From: Antarctobacter aquimaris
GTDB lineage: Bacteria; Pseudomonadota; Alphaproteobacteria; Rhodobacterales; Rhodobacteraceae
Direction: 5' to 3'
NCBI RefSeq assembly: GCF_900184945.1
Contig: NZ_FXYF01000002.1
Location: forward strand, 534,221 to 598,220
Length of the DNA stretch: 64,000 nucleotides
The translations under genes and the position numbers were made by a program. Below the pieces are notes generated by a model, which saw nothing but the letters and a program-made list of their open reading frames with translations, ran no database searches and was not told the origin of the DNA. How positions within the stretch are numbered: the first letter of the stretch is position 1; every line of letters begins with the position of its first letter. This document shows positions 52,189 through 61,602 of the stretch, one piece after another.

Positions 52189-53541
52189 TTACTTCTTCCC
52201 GGGCGTGCCGTCGAACTTCTTCTCGAGGCTCTTCCAGCAGTCGATGTAGTCGTCCTGCAACGGTGCTTCCGTCGCGGCGAACTCCGTCAGGTGCTGGGGA
52301 AAGCGCGTCTCGAACATGAAGGACATGGTGTTGTCCAGCTTGTCCGGTCCAAGGTTGGCGTTCGACGCCTTCTCGAACGCATCACGGTCCGGCCCGTGCG
52401 GCAGCATCATGTTGTGCAGGCTCATGCCACCGGGGACGAACCCCTGCGGCTTGGCGTCGTATTGGCCATAGATGTTGCCCATCAACTCGGACATGATGTT
52501 CTTGTGATACCACGGCGGGCGAAAGGTGTTCTCGGCCACCATCCAGCGCTCGCGGAACAGCACGAAGTCGATGTTCGCCGTCCCCGGCACGCCGCTGGGA
52601 GCCGTCAGCACGGTAAAGATCGACGGATCGGGGTGATCGAACAGGATCGCGCCCACCGGGCAGTAGGTGCGCAGGTCGTATTTGTAGGGCGCGTAGTTGC
52701 CGTGCCAGGCGACCACGTCCAGCGGCGACTGGCCGATCTCGGTGACGTGGAACTGGCCGCACCACTTGACCGTCAGAGTCGAGGGCACCTCGCGGTCCTC
52801 ATAGGCGGCCACCGGCGCCTTGAAGTCGCGCGGGTTGGCCATGCAGTTCGCGCCGATCGGGCCGCGCCCCGGCAGTTCGAACTTCTGGCCGTAATTCTCG
52901 CAGACAAAGCCCCGGCACGGCCCCTCCAGCACCTCGACCCGGTAGACCAGGCCGCGCGGCAGGATCGCGATTTCCTTCGGTTCGACGTCGATCACGCCCA
53001 GCTCGGTGCAAAAGCGCAGGCGACCCTCCTGCGGCACCACCAGCAACTCGGAGTCGGCCGAGAAGAAATAGGCGTCCTGCATCGACTCGGTCACCAGGTA
53101 GATGTGGCTCGCCATGCCGACCTGCGTGTTCACGTCCCCCGCCGTGGTCATGGTGCGCATGCCCGTCAGCCAGGTCAGGCCGTCCTGCGTGGGCACCGGG
53201 TCCCAGCGGTACTGGCCCAGGCTGATCACGTCCGGGTTTACGTTGGGCGCAGATTTCCAGTGCGGCAGGTCGAGCTTGGCATAACGCGCCGAGTGTTTGA
53301 CCGAGGGGCGGATGCGGTAGCACCAGGTCCGCTCCGGCGGGTTGGCGGTAAAGGCGGTGCCGGACAGCTGTTCGCCGTAGAGGCCATAGTTGCATTTCTG
53401 CGGGCTGTTCATGCCCTGCGGCAGCGCGCCGGGCAGCGCCTCGGTTTCGAAATCGTTGCCGAAGCCGGGCATGTAGCCCTCTTGCGTGCCGGCCCAGGTG
53501 GCGGCGCGCACCATGCCCTGCGGCAGTTCGAAACGGGTCAT
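52189..53541 (-). CDS. hmgA: Homogentisate 1,2-dioxygenase HmgA
   Basis: HmgA opens the ring of homogentisate with O2 to give maleylacetoacetate. The 450-residue protein is full length, with [16 protein letters not shown] near residue 26 and the iron ligands in [13 protein letters not shown] (His and Glu, about 343-352) and MMLPHGPDR (His, about 378). ATG at 53541 is preceded by GGGAGGAG. It is divergent from the MarR gene, and a CAAGT-N4-ACTTG operator candidate lies between them. Confidence 0.95.
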   Translation of the reverse strand: MTRFELPQGMVRAATWAGTQEGYMPGFGNDFETEALPGALPQGMNSPQKCNYGLYGEQLSGTAFTANPPERTWCYRIRPSVKHSARYAKLDLPHWKSAPNVNPDVISLGQYRWDPVPTQDGLTWLTGMRTMTTAGDVNTQVGMASHIYLVTESMQDAYFFSADSELLVVPQEGRLRFCTELGVIDVEPKEIAILPRGLVYRVEVLEGPCRGFVCENYGQKFELPGRGPIGANCMANPRDFKAPVAAYEDREVPSTLTVKWCGQFHVTEIGQSPLDVVAWHGNYAPYKYDLRTYCPVGAILFDHPDPSIFTVLTAPSGVPGTANIDFVLFRERWMVAENTFRPPWYHKNIMSELMGNIYGQYDAKPQGFVPGGMSLHNMMLPHGPDRDAFEKASNANLGPDKLDNTMSFMFETRFPQHLTEFAATEAPLQDDYIDCWKSLEKKFDGTPGKK

Positions 53542-53603
53542 GAAATCTCCTCCCCCGGAAGTTCTGACGTGGGCGGATTTATTCGTTGCAAGTGCAATGA
53601 AGT

Positions 53604-53617
53604 CAAGTCTAAACTTG
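53604..53617. promoter_or_regulatory. Candidate MarR operator between hmgA and marR
   Basis: CAAGTCTAAACTTG is a 14-bp inverted repeat (CAAGT/ACTTG, four-base centre) in the 105-base gap between hmgA (start 53541) and the MarR gene (start 53647). A longer TGCAAGT...ACTTGCA pair (about 53587 and 53613) overlaps it. The region is AT-richer than its surroundings. Size and symmetry fit MarR sites. Confidence 0.6.
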
Positions 53618-53646
53618 CACCTCAAGCAGACCTTTGGGATCCGAGG

Positions 53647-54111
53647 ATGAAGGACCGCGCCACCCTGCCCGACTTTGACCTGGGCCGTTTCACGCCTTAC
53701 CGGCTGGCGGTGGCGGCCGAGCGCACCTCCGAGGAACTGGCGCGCCAGTACCGGGCGCGCTTTGGCATCTCGATCCCGGAATGGCGGGTGCTGGTGCACC
53801 TCGCGCAGCCGCTCGACGGGGCCGAGACGGTGTCGGTCCGGGACATCGAGGCGCGGGTGGCGATGGAAAAGAGCAAGGTCAGCCGCACCGCCTCTCGGCT
53901 GGAGGCGGCCGGCCTGATCGAGAAGGCGGTGGACGCGGGCGACCGGCGGCTGGTGCGGCTGGCCTTGACGGCCAAGGGGCGCGTCTTGATGGCAGAGCTG
54001 TTGCCCTTGGCGCTGGCCTACCAGCAGGAAATCGAGGCGCGGCTGGGCGAGGCCTTTGCCGGGCTGGAGTCGGGGCTGCAGGCGCTGTTGACAGCGGTTT
54101 CGGATCGCTGA
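53647..54111 (+). CDS. MarR-family regulator of the homogentisate genes
   Basis: The 154-residue protein has the MarR winged helix (about 30-110, with [35 protein letters not shown] and the wing [16 protein letters not shown]). It is divergent from hmgA and presumably represses the hmgA-fahA genes until an aromatic inducer such as homogentisate binds, as for HmgR-type regulators. ATG at 53647 follows GAGG at close range. Ligand not determined. Confidence 0.85.
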   Translation: MKDRATLPDFDLGRFTPYRLAVAAERTSEELARQYRARFGISIPEWRVLVHLAQPLDGAETVSVRDIEARVAMEKSKVSRTASRLEAAGLIEKAVDAGDRRLVRLALTAKGRVLMAELLPLALAYQQEIEARLGEAFAGLESGLQALLTAVSDR

Positions 54112-54123
54112 CGCGATCCGACC

Positions 54124-54178
54124 GGCCGGGGGGCTCCGCCCCCCGGACCCCCCGGAGGTATTTGTCAAACCAAAGAAG
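54124..54178. repeat. Dispersed GC-rich repeat, inverted copy between marR and arsJ
   Basis: Read on the minus strand it begins CTTCTTTGGTTTGACAAATA and continues CCTCCGGGGGGTCCGGGGGG and CGGAGCCCCCCGGCC. It matches the copies at 33998 and 52124. Lying between convergent marR and arsJ, its GC stem could act as a bidirectional terminator. Confidence 0.7.
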
Positions 54179-54189
54179 TACGAGGGCGG

Positions 54190-55461
54190 TCACCTGTTTC
54201 GGACGGGGCGCAGGCGGGCGGCGCCGAGCGCGCTGAGGCCCAGCATCACGGCGGCGGTGGCCAGGCAGAGCGGCAAGCCGCCAAGCTGGTAGCTGAGGCC
54301 CGAGAGCAGCGTGCCCAGCAGCCGGCCTGCCGCGTTCGCCATGTAGTAGAAGCCCACGTCCATCGTCACCCGCTCGCCGCGCGAGAAGGCGAGGATCAGG
54401 TAGCTGTGCAGGGCGGAGTTGATGGCGAAGAGCGCGCCGAAGACCAGCAGGCCGGCGATGATCGTCGCGGTCAGCCAGGGTGCGGGGGCGCCGGCGGCGT
54501 ACACGAGCAGCGCCAGCAGCGCCGGGACCACGGTCAGCGCCAGCGCCCAGTGCCGCGCGGCGGCGACAATCTCGGCCTCGGGGCGGGTGGCGGCGCGCAG
54601 GGCGCGCGGGGCGCTGGCCTGCACGGCGCCGTAGAGGATCGTCCAGACCGCCATGAAGCTGCCGATGGTGAAAAACGCCAGCCGGTTGCCCGCCTCAGTC
54701 CCGTCCGACAGCACGGCGTAGAAATAGACCGGGATACCGACCACGAACCAGACGTCGCGCGCGCCGAACAGGAAGACCCGTGCCAGCGACAGCCAGTTCA
54801 CGTTGGGATCTGTCGACAGGACCTCGCGGACCTTCGCCCCCTTCCTGCCCGCCGGCAGACCGGGCGGCATCCGCAGCGCCACCGCCAGCAGCACCAGCGC
54901 CAGTACCAATGCCATGCCGAGCACCGCCGGGACGAACCCCGCCAGCGCCAGCAAGGCCGCGCCCAGCAGGAAGCCCAGCCCCTTGACCGCGTTCTTGGAC
55001 CCGGTCAGCACCGCGACCCAGCGAAAGAGACCACCCTGCCCCTTGGGCGCCAGCAGCTTGACCGCCGATTTCGCCGACATCTTGGCCAGGTCCTTGGCCA
55101 CGCCGGACACCCCCTGCACCGCCATGACGAAGATCACCGAGGCGGACAGCCCCCAGGCCGGGTCAAGCTGCGCCAGCGCCAGCAGCGCCGCCACCTGGAG
55201 CGTCAGCCCGGCATAGAGCGTCGAGGCCAGGCCAAAGCGCGCGGCGATCCAGCCGGCCGAGAGATTGGTCACGATGCCGGCCAGTTCGTAGAGCAGGAAC
55301 AGCCAGGCCAGTTGCACCGGCGAAAAGCCCAGCGTGTGAAAATGCAGGAGAACCAGCATCCGCAGTGCGCCGTCGGTCAGCATGAAGGCCCAGTAGGCCG
55401 CCGTCACCGCCATGTAGGCGGCCAGGCCCTGCGGGCGGGCGGCGGGCACGGTTTCAGTCAC
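54190..55461 (-). CDS. arsJ: ArsJ, organoarsenical efflux permease
   Basis: The 423-residue MFS protein has 11-12 membrane spans and the ArsJ signature AVQGVSGVAKDLAKMSAKSAVK (here residues about 112-133) and LTGSKNAVKGLGFLLG. ArsJ exports 1-arseno-3-phosphoglycerate, the unstable arsenylated sugar made by the partner GAPDH, so that arsenate is removed from the cell. Start is ATG at 55461. The GAPDH gene of the pair lies upstream on the same strand, but a DUF1036 gene separates them, whereas they are usually adjacent. Confidence 0.9.
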   Translation of the reverse strand: MTETVPAARPQGLAAYMAVTAAYWAFMLTDGALRMLVLLHFHTLGFSPVQLAWLFLLYELAGIVTNLSAGWIAARFGLASTLYAGLTLQVAALLALAQLDPAWGLSASVIFVMAVQGVSGVAKDLAKMSAKSAVKLLAPKGQGGLFRWVAVLTGSKNAVKGLGFLLGAALLALAGFVPAVLGMALVLALVLLAVALRMPPGLPAGRKGAKVREVLSTDPNVNWLSLARVFLFGARDVWFVVGIPVYFYAVLSDGTEAGNRLAFFTIGSFMAVWTILYGAVQASAPRALRAATRPEAEIVAAARHWALALTVVPALLALLVYAAGAPAPWLTATIIAGLLVFGALFAINSALHSYLILAFSRGERVTMDVGFYYMANAAGRLLGTLLSGLSYQLGGLPLCLATAAVMLGLSALGAARLRPVRNR

Positions 55462-55467
55462 GAAAAT

Positions 55468-56220
55468 TCATCTCTTCTTCATGCGGACGATGCTGTCCTG
55501 TCCGACGGCCTGGAAATGAAACTCTTCGGCGTTGAGGCGGAACAGCATCCAGCACAGCGGGCTGTTGCGGGTGTCGTCATGGACCACCCGGACATAGGGG
55601 CCGTCGGTGTCGCCCTCGCAGGTGGGTTGCAGGGTCATCGTGCCGGTGGAGACCGGGACGCCGTCGAAGAAGTCCATGAAGCGCGTGCCAGAGACCTGGG
55701 TGGCGAAAGCGGACTCTTCCGCGTCCCCCCAGAGGCCCTGCAACAAGTCGGTGAGCGCGGCCAGGTCCGGCTCTGTCGCGGGGGCGGGTTGCGGCTGCGG
55801 GGCCGCGGCGGGCGGAGTCGCGCGGGGGGCGTCCACCGGGGTCAGGGTAACGCTGGCCTCGGTCGCCGCGCCGACATCCAGTTCGGCAAAGCGGGCCTCG
55901 CGCAGGCCACGGTCGGCGCAGCCCGTGTCACCGGTGATGGTGAACGCATCGTCCTGGACACAGAAGGTGAACTTTCCCGCGGCAAAGTCGCCATCTTCGT
56001 TGACCGCGTGCCAGTAGTAGAAGCGGTTGCGCAGGTCGCCGGAGATGACCCGCGCGCAGTCATCGGGGGCGACGCTCCACCAGCCCTCGGACACCCACTC
56101 GGAGTCCGCGTTGTAGCCGATGGCCACCATGGCGGGCTTGGCGGTTTCGTTGCAGAAGGACAGGCCCGCCATGGCGGGGCCGGAGGACAGCAGGCAGAAG
56201 GTCAGGGCAAGCAGGCGCAT
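55468..56220 (-). CDS. Secreted DUF1036 protein inside the arsenic locus
   Basis: The 250-residue protein has a signal peptide (1-18, ending AMA), an N-terminal DUF1036 domain (about 20-105; LSFCNETAKPAMVAIGY, EWVSEGWWSVAPDDCARV), a Pro/Ala linker (about 127-148) and a C-terminal domain of unknown type containing two cysteines. ATG at 56220 has GAGG upstream. It lies six bases upstream of arsJ and 106 bases downstream of the GAPDH gene, so it probably shares the arsenic transcript. No link between DUF1036 and arsenic is known to me. Confidence 0.75.
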   Translation of the reverse strand: MRLLALTFCLLSSGPAMAGLSFCNETAKPAMVAIGYNADSEWVSEGWWSVAPDDCARVISGDLRNRFYYWHAVNEDGDFAAGKFTFCVQDDAFTITGDTGCADRGLREARFAELDVGAATEASVTLTPVDAPRATPPAAAPQPQPAPATEPDLAALTDLLQGLWGDAEESAFATQVSGTRFMDFFDGVPVSTGTMTLQPTCEGDTDGPYVRVVHDDTRNSPLCWMLFRLNAEEFHFQAVGQDSIVRMKKR

Positions 56221-56326
56221 GGGATACCTCAAAGGCCGGGACAAAGGTCTGATGGCCTGCAATATGGACGAAACCGCCCGGTTATTCAGGTCCGGACATC
56301 CCGACCCCCGCCCTGACCGCCGCACC

Positions 56327-57325
56327 TCAGAGGGAGGCCCCGACCATGTGGGCCACGTCCACCAGGCGGTGCGCATAGCCCCATTCGTTGTCGTACCAGG
56401 CGTAGATCTTCACCTGCGTGCCGTTGACGACCATGGTCGAGGGCGCATCGACGATGGCCGAGCGCGGATCGTTGACATAGTCGGTCGAGACCAGCGGCCG
56501 TTCCTCGTAGCCCAGGATGCCCTTCAGCGGGCCGTCGGCGGCGGATTTGAACAGGGCGTTGACCTCTTCGGCGGTCGTTTCGCGCGCCACTTCGAAGACG
56601 CAGTCGGTCAGCGAGGCGTTCAGCAGCGGCACCCGGACGGCGTGGCCGTTCAGACGGCCTTTCAGCTCCGGGTAGATCAGCGTGATCGCCGTGGCGCTGC
56701 CGGTGGTGGTGGGGATCAGCGAATTCAGCGCCGAGCGCGCGCGGCGCAGGTCCTTGGCCGGGCGGTCGACGATGGTCTGGGTGTTGGTCACGTCGTGGAT
56801 CGTCGTGATCGAGCCGTGGCGGATGCCGATCGCCTCGTGGATGACCTTGACCACGTGGGCCAGACAGTTCGTCGTGCAGGAGGCGGCGGTGACGATCCGG
56901 TGTTCCTGCGGGCGGTAGATGTCGTGGTTGACGCCGTAGACGATGTTGACCGCGCCGCCGTCCCTGACCGGGGCGGAGACGACGACCTTTTTCACCCCGC
57001 GGTCGAAATAGGGCGCGATGCGCTCCGCGGTCTTGTGATGGCCGGTGCAGTCGATCACCACGTCGACCCCCTCCAGCGGCAGCGCGTCCAGGCTTTTGGA
57101 CGTGAACACCGGGATGCGCATGCCGTCGATGGTGATCCCCGTGTCATCGGCACTGAAATCCGCCCGCCAGCGGCCATGCACCGTGTCGAACTCCAGCAGG
57201 TGCGCATGCATCGCCGGGTCGCCCACCGCGTCGTTGAGAAAGGCGATGGTGTCCCCCGCTTCCAGCATGGGCCTCAGGATCAGCTTTCCGATGCGGCCAA
57301 GGCCGTTGATGGCATAGGTGGTCAT
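56327..57325 (-). CDS. ArsJ-associated glyceraldehyde-3-phosphate dehydrogenase
   Basis: The 332-residue protein has the NAD fold [12 protein letters not shown] (7-18), nucleophile Cys-150 in ASCTTNC and the general base His near 177 (TTIHDVTN). In arsenic loci this paralogue uses arsenate in place of phosphate to make 1-arseno-3-phosphoglycerate for ArsJ export. The short coenzyme loop (no glycolytic-type insertion) and the operon position, overlapping the ArsR-ArsC gene by four bases, support this over housekeeping Gap. Confidence 0.9.
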   Translation of the reverse strand: MTTYAINGLGRIGKLILRPMLEAGDTIAFLNDAVGDPAMHAHLLEFDTVHGRWRADFSADDTGITIDGMRIPVFTSKSLDALPLEGVDVVIDCTGHHKTAERIAPYFDRGVKKVVVSAPVRDGGAVNIVYGVNHDIYRPQEHRIVTAASCTTNCLAHVVKVIHEAIGIRHGSITTIHDVTNTQTIVDRPAKDLRRARSALNSLIPTTTGSATAITLIYPELKGRLNGHAVRVPLLNASLTDCVFEVARETTAEEVNALFKSAADGPLKGILGYEERPLVSTDYVNDPRSAIVDAPSTMVVNGTQVKIYAWYDNEWGYAHRLVDVAHMVGASL

Positions 57326-58149
57326 GCGGTGTCCTTTGTGCGGGCGATGTCGTCGATGTCGGATTGCAGGCGCGCCCGGTCGAGCGACGACAGCGGCAGC
57401 GCGGCAAAGGTTTGGATGCGGTTGCGCAGTGCGCCATAGACCTGCTGAAAGGCCAGCATCCGCTCTGCCTCGGTCCCGGTCGCCTTGACCGGGTCGGGCT
57501 GGCCCCAATGGCCGGTGATCGGCTGGCCCGGCCAGGGCGGGCATTCCTCGTTCGCCGCCGCGTCGCAGACGGTAAAGACAAAATCCATCCGCGGCGCGCC
57601 GGGCGACTGGAACTCCGATATGTGCTTGGCCCGCAGGCCAGAGACATCGTGCCCCTTGTCCCGCAGGACTTTCAGCGCCAGTGGGTTCAGCGCCGACTGT
57701 GGCTGGGTGCCCGCCGAATATACCTCGAACCGGTCACCGGCGATCGTGCGCAGCAAGGTTTCGGCAAAGATCGACCGGGCAGAGTTGCCGGTGCAGACGA
57801 ACAGAGCGGTGTATTTGCCTTGGGTCATGGCGGGGTCCTGCAAAAAGGGCGTCAGGCAGACCTCGGGGCGGCCACGGCAGCAATCCGCCGCGAGGTAGGA
57901 CAGCAGCCGCCCCGCCCCGTTCATGTCGGCGGCATAGAGCAACGAGGTGCCGGCGCGGGTCTGCGTGATCAGCCTGGCGCGGCGCAGCTGCGCCAGCGCC
58001 GCCGAGAGCGTGGACGGCGGCAGGTCAAGCGCCGTGGCAATCTCTCCCGCCGGAACGGCATCAGGGTAACGCCGCATCAGCAGGCGGAACACGTCCAGCC
58101 GGCGTTCGTGGGACAGGGCGTCAAGCGCTCTCAGGATTTCTTTTTTCAT
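57322..58149 (-). CDS. ArsR-ArsC fusion: arsenic-sensing repressor joined to arsenate reductase
   Basis: Residues 1-98 are an ArsR winged helix ending with Cys-90, Cys-91 and Cys-98 ([10 protein letters not shown]), resembling the C-terminal As(III) site of Acidithiobacillus-type ArsR. Residues about 112-275 are an LMW-phosphatase-type arsenate reductase with CTGNSARS (Cys-119, Arg-125), the second and third redox cysteines Cys-195 and Cys-203 ([10 protein letters not shown]) and the WGQPDP acid loop. All catalytic residues of a thioredoxin-linked ArsC are present. One polypeptide should therefore sense As(III) and make it. ATG at 58149 lies beside an inverted repeat (58151-58168). Confidence 0.88.
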   Translation of the reverse strand: MKKEILRALDALSHERRLDVFRLLMRRYPDAVPAGEIATALDLPPSTLSAALAQLRRARLITQTRAGTSLLYAADMNGAGRLLSYLAADCCRGRPEVCLTPFLQDPAMTQGKYTALFVCTGNSARSIFAETLLRTIAGDRFEVYSAGTQPQSALNPLALKVLRDKGHDVSGLRAKHISEFQSPGAPRMDFVFTVCDAAANEECPPWPGQPITGHWGQPDPVKATGTEAERMLAFQQVYGALRNRIQTFAALPLSSLDRARLQSDIDDIARTKDTA

Positions 58150-58150
58150 G

Positions 58151-58168
58151 ATTCCGGAAATACGGAAT
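58151..58168. promoter_or_regulatory. Candidate ArsR operator at the start of the arsenic operon
   Basis: ATTCCG (58151-58156) and CGGAAT (58163-58168) form a perfect 6-6-6 inverted repeat immediately upstream of the ArsR-ArsC start codon, in AT-rich surroundings. Its position would let the fused repressor block its own transcription or translation start. Role inferred. Confidence 0.6.
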
Positions 58169-58382
58169 CTGCCGAACCCGCGCAATACCTTTTTTCCGGT
58201 TTTCTAGAAACACATGCCGACCGGCCTCGGTCGACCGCATGACCCGGGCTCGGATCATTCAAATCCAGCGTGTTTCCCAGACATGAAAACGAATTCCGAT
58301 ATTGTTATATATTTCAGCGCGAATATAAATCCCGGGCGCGAACGACCGACCTTAGACTGACACGAGAAACAGGAGCAGTTCC

Positions 58383-58670
58383 ATGCCGTTCAAACCCCTT
58401 CTTGCGCTGACCACAGCAACCCTGCTGGCCAGTGCCGGCGCGGCCCTTGCCGACCACGGCAACCCCTGGGCCACCGCCGAGGACACCGTCCTGTCCAGGA
58501 ACCACGACGCCAACCAGGCAAAAAGCCAGGGCACCCGGGGCGAGGACGAGATGCGCGGCGTCATGACCCGCAGCGCGCATGGCAAGCTCGGCTCCACGCC
58601 GTCCGGCCAGGGCGGCGGCAAACCCTCGGGCAACGGCGGCGGCAAGGGCGGCAAGGGCAAGAACCGCTGA
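58383..58670 (+). CDS. Small secreted Gly/Lys-rich protein
   Basis: The 95-residue protein has a signal peptide (1-23, ending ALA, next residues DHGNPW) and a mature part ending in a Gly/Lys/Ser-rich tail (about 70-95). No family recognised. ATG at 58383 has AGGAG seven bases upstream and a strong terminator-like hairpin follows at 58689, so it is a free-standing transcription unit, preceded by an unusually AT-rich stretch (about 58255-58335) that likely holds its promoter. A periplasmic or cell-surface role is likely. Confidence 0.7.
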   Translation: MPFKPLLALTTATLLASAGAALADHGNPWATAEDTVLSRNHDANQAKSQGTRGEDEMRGVMTRSAHGKLGSTPSGQGGGKPSGNGGGKGGKGKNR

Positions 58671-58688
58671 TCCGGACCGCAACAGGCA

Positions 58689-58721
58689 GACCGCGCAGGG
58701 GCCCCGCCCTGCGCGGTCTTT
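58689..58721 (+). terminator. Terminator after the small secreted protein gene
   Basis: GACCGCGCAGGG (58689-58700) pairs perfectly with CCCTGCGCGGTC (58707-58718), giving a 12-pair stem with a six-base loop followed by TTT. The T run is short, as usual in GC-rich genomes. Confidence 0.75.
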
Positions 58722-58829
58722 CGCGGACCTCCCCGTCGCGGAGCGTGAAAAGGTGCGGTTGGCACCCGTTAACCGAAATGTGCTAGAACCGGGTCAGCGC
58801 CCCGGATTTCGGACCCAAGGACCTGACCC

Positions 58830-60029
58830 ATGCCCCGACGCCCCGACTTTGCCCGCTGGCTGGATGAGACCAACGACGTCACGCAGACCTTCCTGGCTGC
58901 CGGGCAGATTCCCGGTCTGGTGAACCTCGCGGGCGGCCTGCCCGAACCGGACACCTGGCCCGTGGCAGAGCTGTCCGAATTCGCGGCCCGCGCCATGTCC
59001 GAGTATCCGGCACAGGCGCTGGCCTATACCCCCATCGACGGTCTGCCCGACCTGCGCGACCGGATCGCCGCGCAGTACAGCACCGGCGCGCTGCGCCTGA
59101 CGCGGGACAACGTGCTGATCACCACCGGCGGCATGCAGGCGCTGGACTTGCTGGGCAAGGTGCTGCTGGACCCCGGACAGCTGGTCGCCGCGCAGTCGCC
59201 GGCCTACCTCGGCGCGCTCGACGCCTGGAAACCGCGCGCGCCGCGCTACCGCCCGCTGGTGTTCGAAGACCCCGGCTTCGATCCGCAGGCGGGCCTTGCC
59301 GGGGCGCAGTTCGCCTATGCGGTGCCGAATTTCTCCAATCCCTCCGGCCGGCTCGTTCCGCTGGAGCAGCGCCGCGCACTGGTCGCCGCGGCGCAGGCCA
59401 CCGGGGTCTGGCTGGTCGAGGACGACCCCTACGGCCACCTCTACTATGACGGCCCCGCCCTGCCCCACATGCTGGCGCTTTCGGCCAGCGGGGCAGCGGT
59501 CTACGACGGGCCGGTGATCTACACCGGCACGTTTTCGAAACAGCTGGCGCCGGGGCTGCGGGTGGGCTGGGTCATCGCCGCGCCAAAGGTGATCAAGGCC
59601 CTGACCACGGCCAAGCAAGGCTCGGACATGTTCACCAGCGGGCTCTGCCAGCACATCGTTATCGAGGCGCTGGACCGTGGGCTGCCCGAGCGTATCCTGC
59701 CCGGCATCCTCGACACCTACCGCGCCCGGCGCGACGCGCTCTGCGCCGCCATGGCCGAACACCTGTCGGACCACTTCGCCTGGCAGGTGCCCGCGGGGGG
59801 CATGTTCGTCTGGGCGGTGGCGCGCGATGCGGCGCTGGACACCGATGCGCTGATGAAGACCGGGCTGGCACATGGCGTGTGCATCTCGCCCTCCAGCGTC
59901 TTCGACCCGCTGGGCCGCGACCGGCGGGCGATCCGGGTGAACTTTACCCTGAACCCGCCCGAGGTCCTGGCCGAAGGCGTCCGCCGCCTGGCCGCCGCCA
60001 CCCGCGCCCAGCTGGCCAAGGCGGCCTGA
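58830..60029 (+). CDS. PLP-dependent aminotransferase, LysN/MocR-like class I fold
   Basis: The 399-residue fold-type I enzyme has NLAGGLPEPDTWP (32-44), TTGGMQALDLLGKVLLDPG (about 97-115), NPSG (about 170) and the PLP lysine in TGTFSKQLAPGLRVGW (about 231-246). It most resembles 2-aminoadipate/LysN and the catalytic half of MocR regulators, but no HTH domain is present. Amino donor and substrate cannot be fixed. ATG at 58830 has AAGGA eight bases upstream. It is convergent with the TRAP operon, with a hairpin between them. Confidence 0.82.
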   Translation: MPRRPDFARWLDETNDVTQTFLAAGQIPGLVNLAGGLPEPDTWPVAELSEFAARAMSEYPAQALAYTPIDGLPDLRDRIAAQYSTGALRLTRDNVLITTGGMQALDLLGKVLLDPGQLVAAQSPAYLGALDAWKPRAPRYRPLVFEDPGFDPQAGLAGAQFAYAVPNFSNPSGRLVPLEQRRALVAAAQATGVWLVEDDPYGHLYYDGPALPHMLALSASGAAVYDGPVIYTGTFSKQLAPGLRVGWVIAAPKVIKALTTAKQGSDMFTSGLCQHIVIEALDRGLPERILPGILDTYRARRDALCAAMAEHLSDHFAWQVPAGGMFVWAVARDAALDTDALMKTGLAHGVCISPSSVFDPLGRDRRAIRVNFTLNPPEVLAEGVRRLAAATRAQLAKAA

Positions 60030-60072
60030 CCTCCGACCCGGGCCAGCGGCCGGGGACGGCGGGCGGGGCGAT

Positions 60073-60097
60073 GTTCCGGCCCGTTCAGGGCCGGGAC
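60073..60097. terminator. Possible bidirectional terminator between aminotransferase and TRAP genes
   Basis: GTTCCGGCCC (60073-60082) and GGGCCGGGAC (60088-60097) form a ten-pair stem (one G-T pair) with a five-base loop in the 84-base gap between the convergent genes. No T run on either side. Confidence 0.45.
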
Positions 60098-60113
60098 GAG
60101 CGCCGGACCGGCG

Positions 60114-61514
60114 TCACGCCAGCGACGGCAACCACAGCACGATCCCCGGAAAGGCGACCAGCAGCGCGATGGTCACACCGTCCGCCACGAAAAACGGCGT
60201 CACGCCGCGGAACACGTCCTGCACCGACAGCTCCGGCCGCACCCCGGCGACGACAAAGCAGTTCAGCCCGATCGGCGGCGTGATCAGGCAGAACTCGGCC
60301 ATCTTCACCACCAGGATGCCGAACCAGATCGCGCACATCGGCCCCGACATGCCAAAGGCCGCGTCCTCCGCGCTCACCGTCAGCCCGCCGTTCAGCGCCA
60401 TGACCGCCGGGTAGACCACCGGCAGCGTCAGGAGCAGCATGCCGATGGCGTCCATGAACATGCCCAGCACCGCGTAGGCCAGCAGGATGCAGACCAGGAT
60501 CATCATCGGCGAATAGGGCAACCCGGTCAGCCAGTCCGAAAACGCCGAAGGCAGGTCGGCAAAGCCGAGGAAGCGCACGTAGATCAGCACGCCCCAGATG
60601 ATGGTGAAGATCATGATCGACAGCTTGGCGGTCTCGATCAGCGCGTCCTTCAGTTCCGGCAGCCGCATGCCGCGGTACAGCGCCATCAGGAAGACGATGA
60701 AGGCGCCGATCGCCCCGCCCTCGGTCGGCGTGCCCCAGCTGTCGCCGCCGAAGGGGTTGTAGACAAAGAAGATGATGATCACGACCACCGCCACGATGGG
60801 CAGCGCCGGCGGCAGGCTGACAAAGCGTTCGCGCCAGGTAAAGCCGCCCACCGGCGGGCCGAATTTCGGCCAGATCATCGCCATGCCGACGATCAGCGCG
60901 GTGTAGACGAAGGCCGAGAAGACGCCCGGGATGAAACCCGCCAACAGCAGCTTGCCCACGTCCTGTTCCACGATGATGGCATAGATCACCAGGATCGCCG
61001 AGGGCGGGATCAGCGAGGCCAGCGTGCCCGCCGCCGCCACCACGCCCGCGGCAAAACGCTTGTCATAGCCGACCTTCAGCATCTCCGGGATGGCGATGCG
61101 GGCAAAGACCGCCGCCGTCGCCACCGACGCGCCCGACACGGCCGCGAAACCGGCCGTTGCGAACACCGTCGACACCGCCAGCCCGCCCGGCACCCAGGCG
61201 ATCCAGCGCTTGGCCGCCTCGAACAGCGCGCGGGTCAGGCCCGCGTAATAGGCCAGGTAGCCGATCAGGATGAAGGTCGGGATCAGCGACAGCGCCTGGC
61301 TGGCCACCTTGCCGTGCGGCACCTGACCCGCCGTCTTGACCGCCACGGTCAGCGCCCAGCCAAAGTCTGCCGGGTCGTAGCCCTTCTTCGACCAGAAGAT
61401 CCAGACCAGCCCGACCAGCCCCGCCGTCGCCGCGGCAAAGGCGACCCGCATGCCCAGCACCACCAGGACCAGCATCCCGCCGGTCACCCACAACCCGATG
61501 TCGATGGATGTCAT
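60114..61514 (-). CDS. dctM: TRAP transporter large permease DctM
   Basis: The 466-residue protein has about 12 membrane spans and DctM family blocks (LIPPSAILVIYAI near 155, GGAIGAFIVFLMAL, MDAIGMLLLTLPVVYP). It uses the Na+ gradient to move the ligand delivered by DctP. Start at ATG 61514, 88 bases after the dctQ stop; the gap contains GC-rich inverted repeats but no gene. Substrate unknown, probably an organic acid. Confidence 0.9.
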   Translation of the reverse strand: MTSIDIGLWVTGGMLVLVVLGMRVAFAAATAGLVGLVWIFWSKKGYDPADFGWALTVAVKTAGQVPHGKVASQALSLIPTFILIGYLAYYAGLTRALFEAAKRWIAWVPGGLAVSTVFATAGFAAVSGASVATAAVFARIAIPEMLKVGYDKRFAAGVVAAAGTLASLIPPSAILVIYAIIVEQDVGKLLLAGFIPGVFSAFVYTALIVGMAMIWPKFGPPVGGFTWRERFVSLPPALPIVAVVVIIIFFVYNPFGGDSWGTPTEGGAIGAFIVFLMALYRGMRLPELKDALIETAKLSIMIFTIIWGVLIYVRFLGFADLPSAFSDWLTGLPYSPMMILVCILLAYAVLGMFMDAIGMLLLTLPVVYPAVMALNGGLTVSAEDAAFGMSGPMCAIWFGILVVKMAEFCLITPPIGLNCFVVAGVRPELSVQDVFRGVTPFFVADGVTIALLVAFPGIVLWLPSLA

Positions 61515-61602
61515 GTCCGCGCCTTCCGCTGCGATCTGCTCTGCGGGCCGCGCATCGTGGCGCCCGCGTCACGGGTGGCGCGCCCGCCCGTCTTCCGAAT
61601 GA

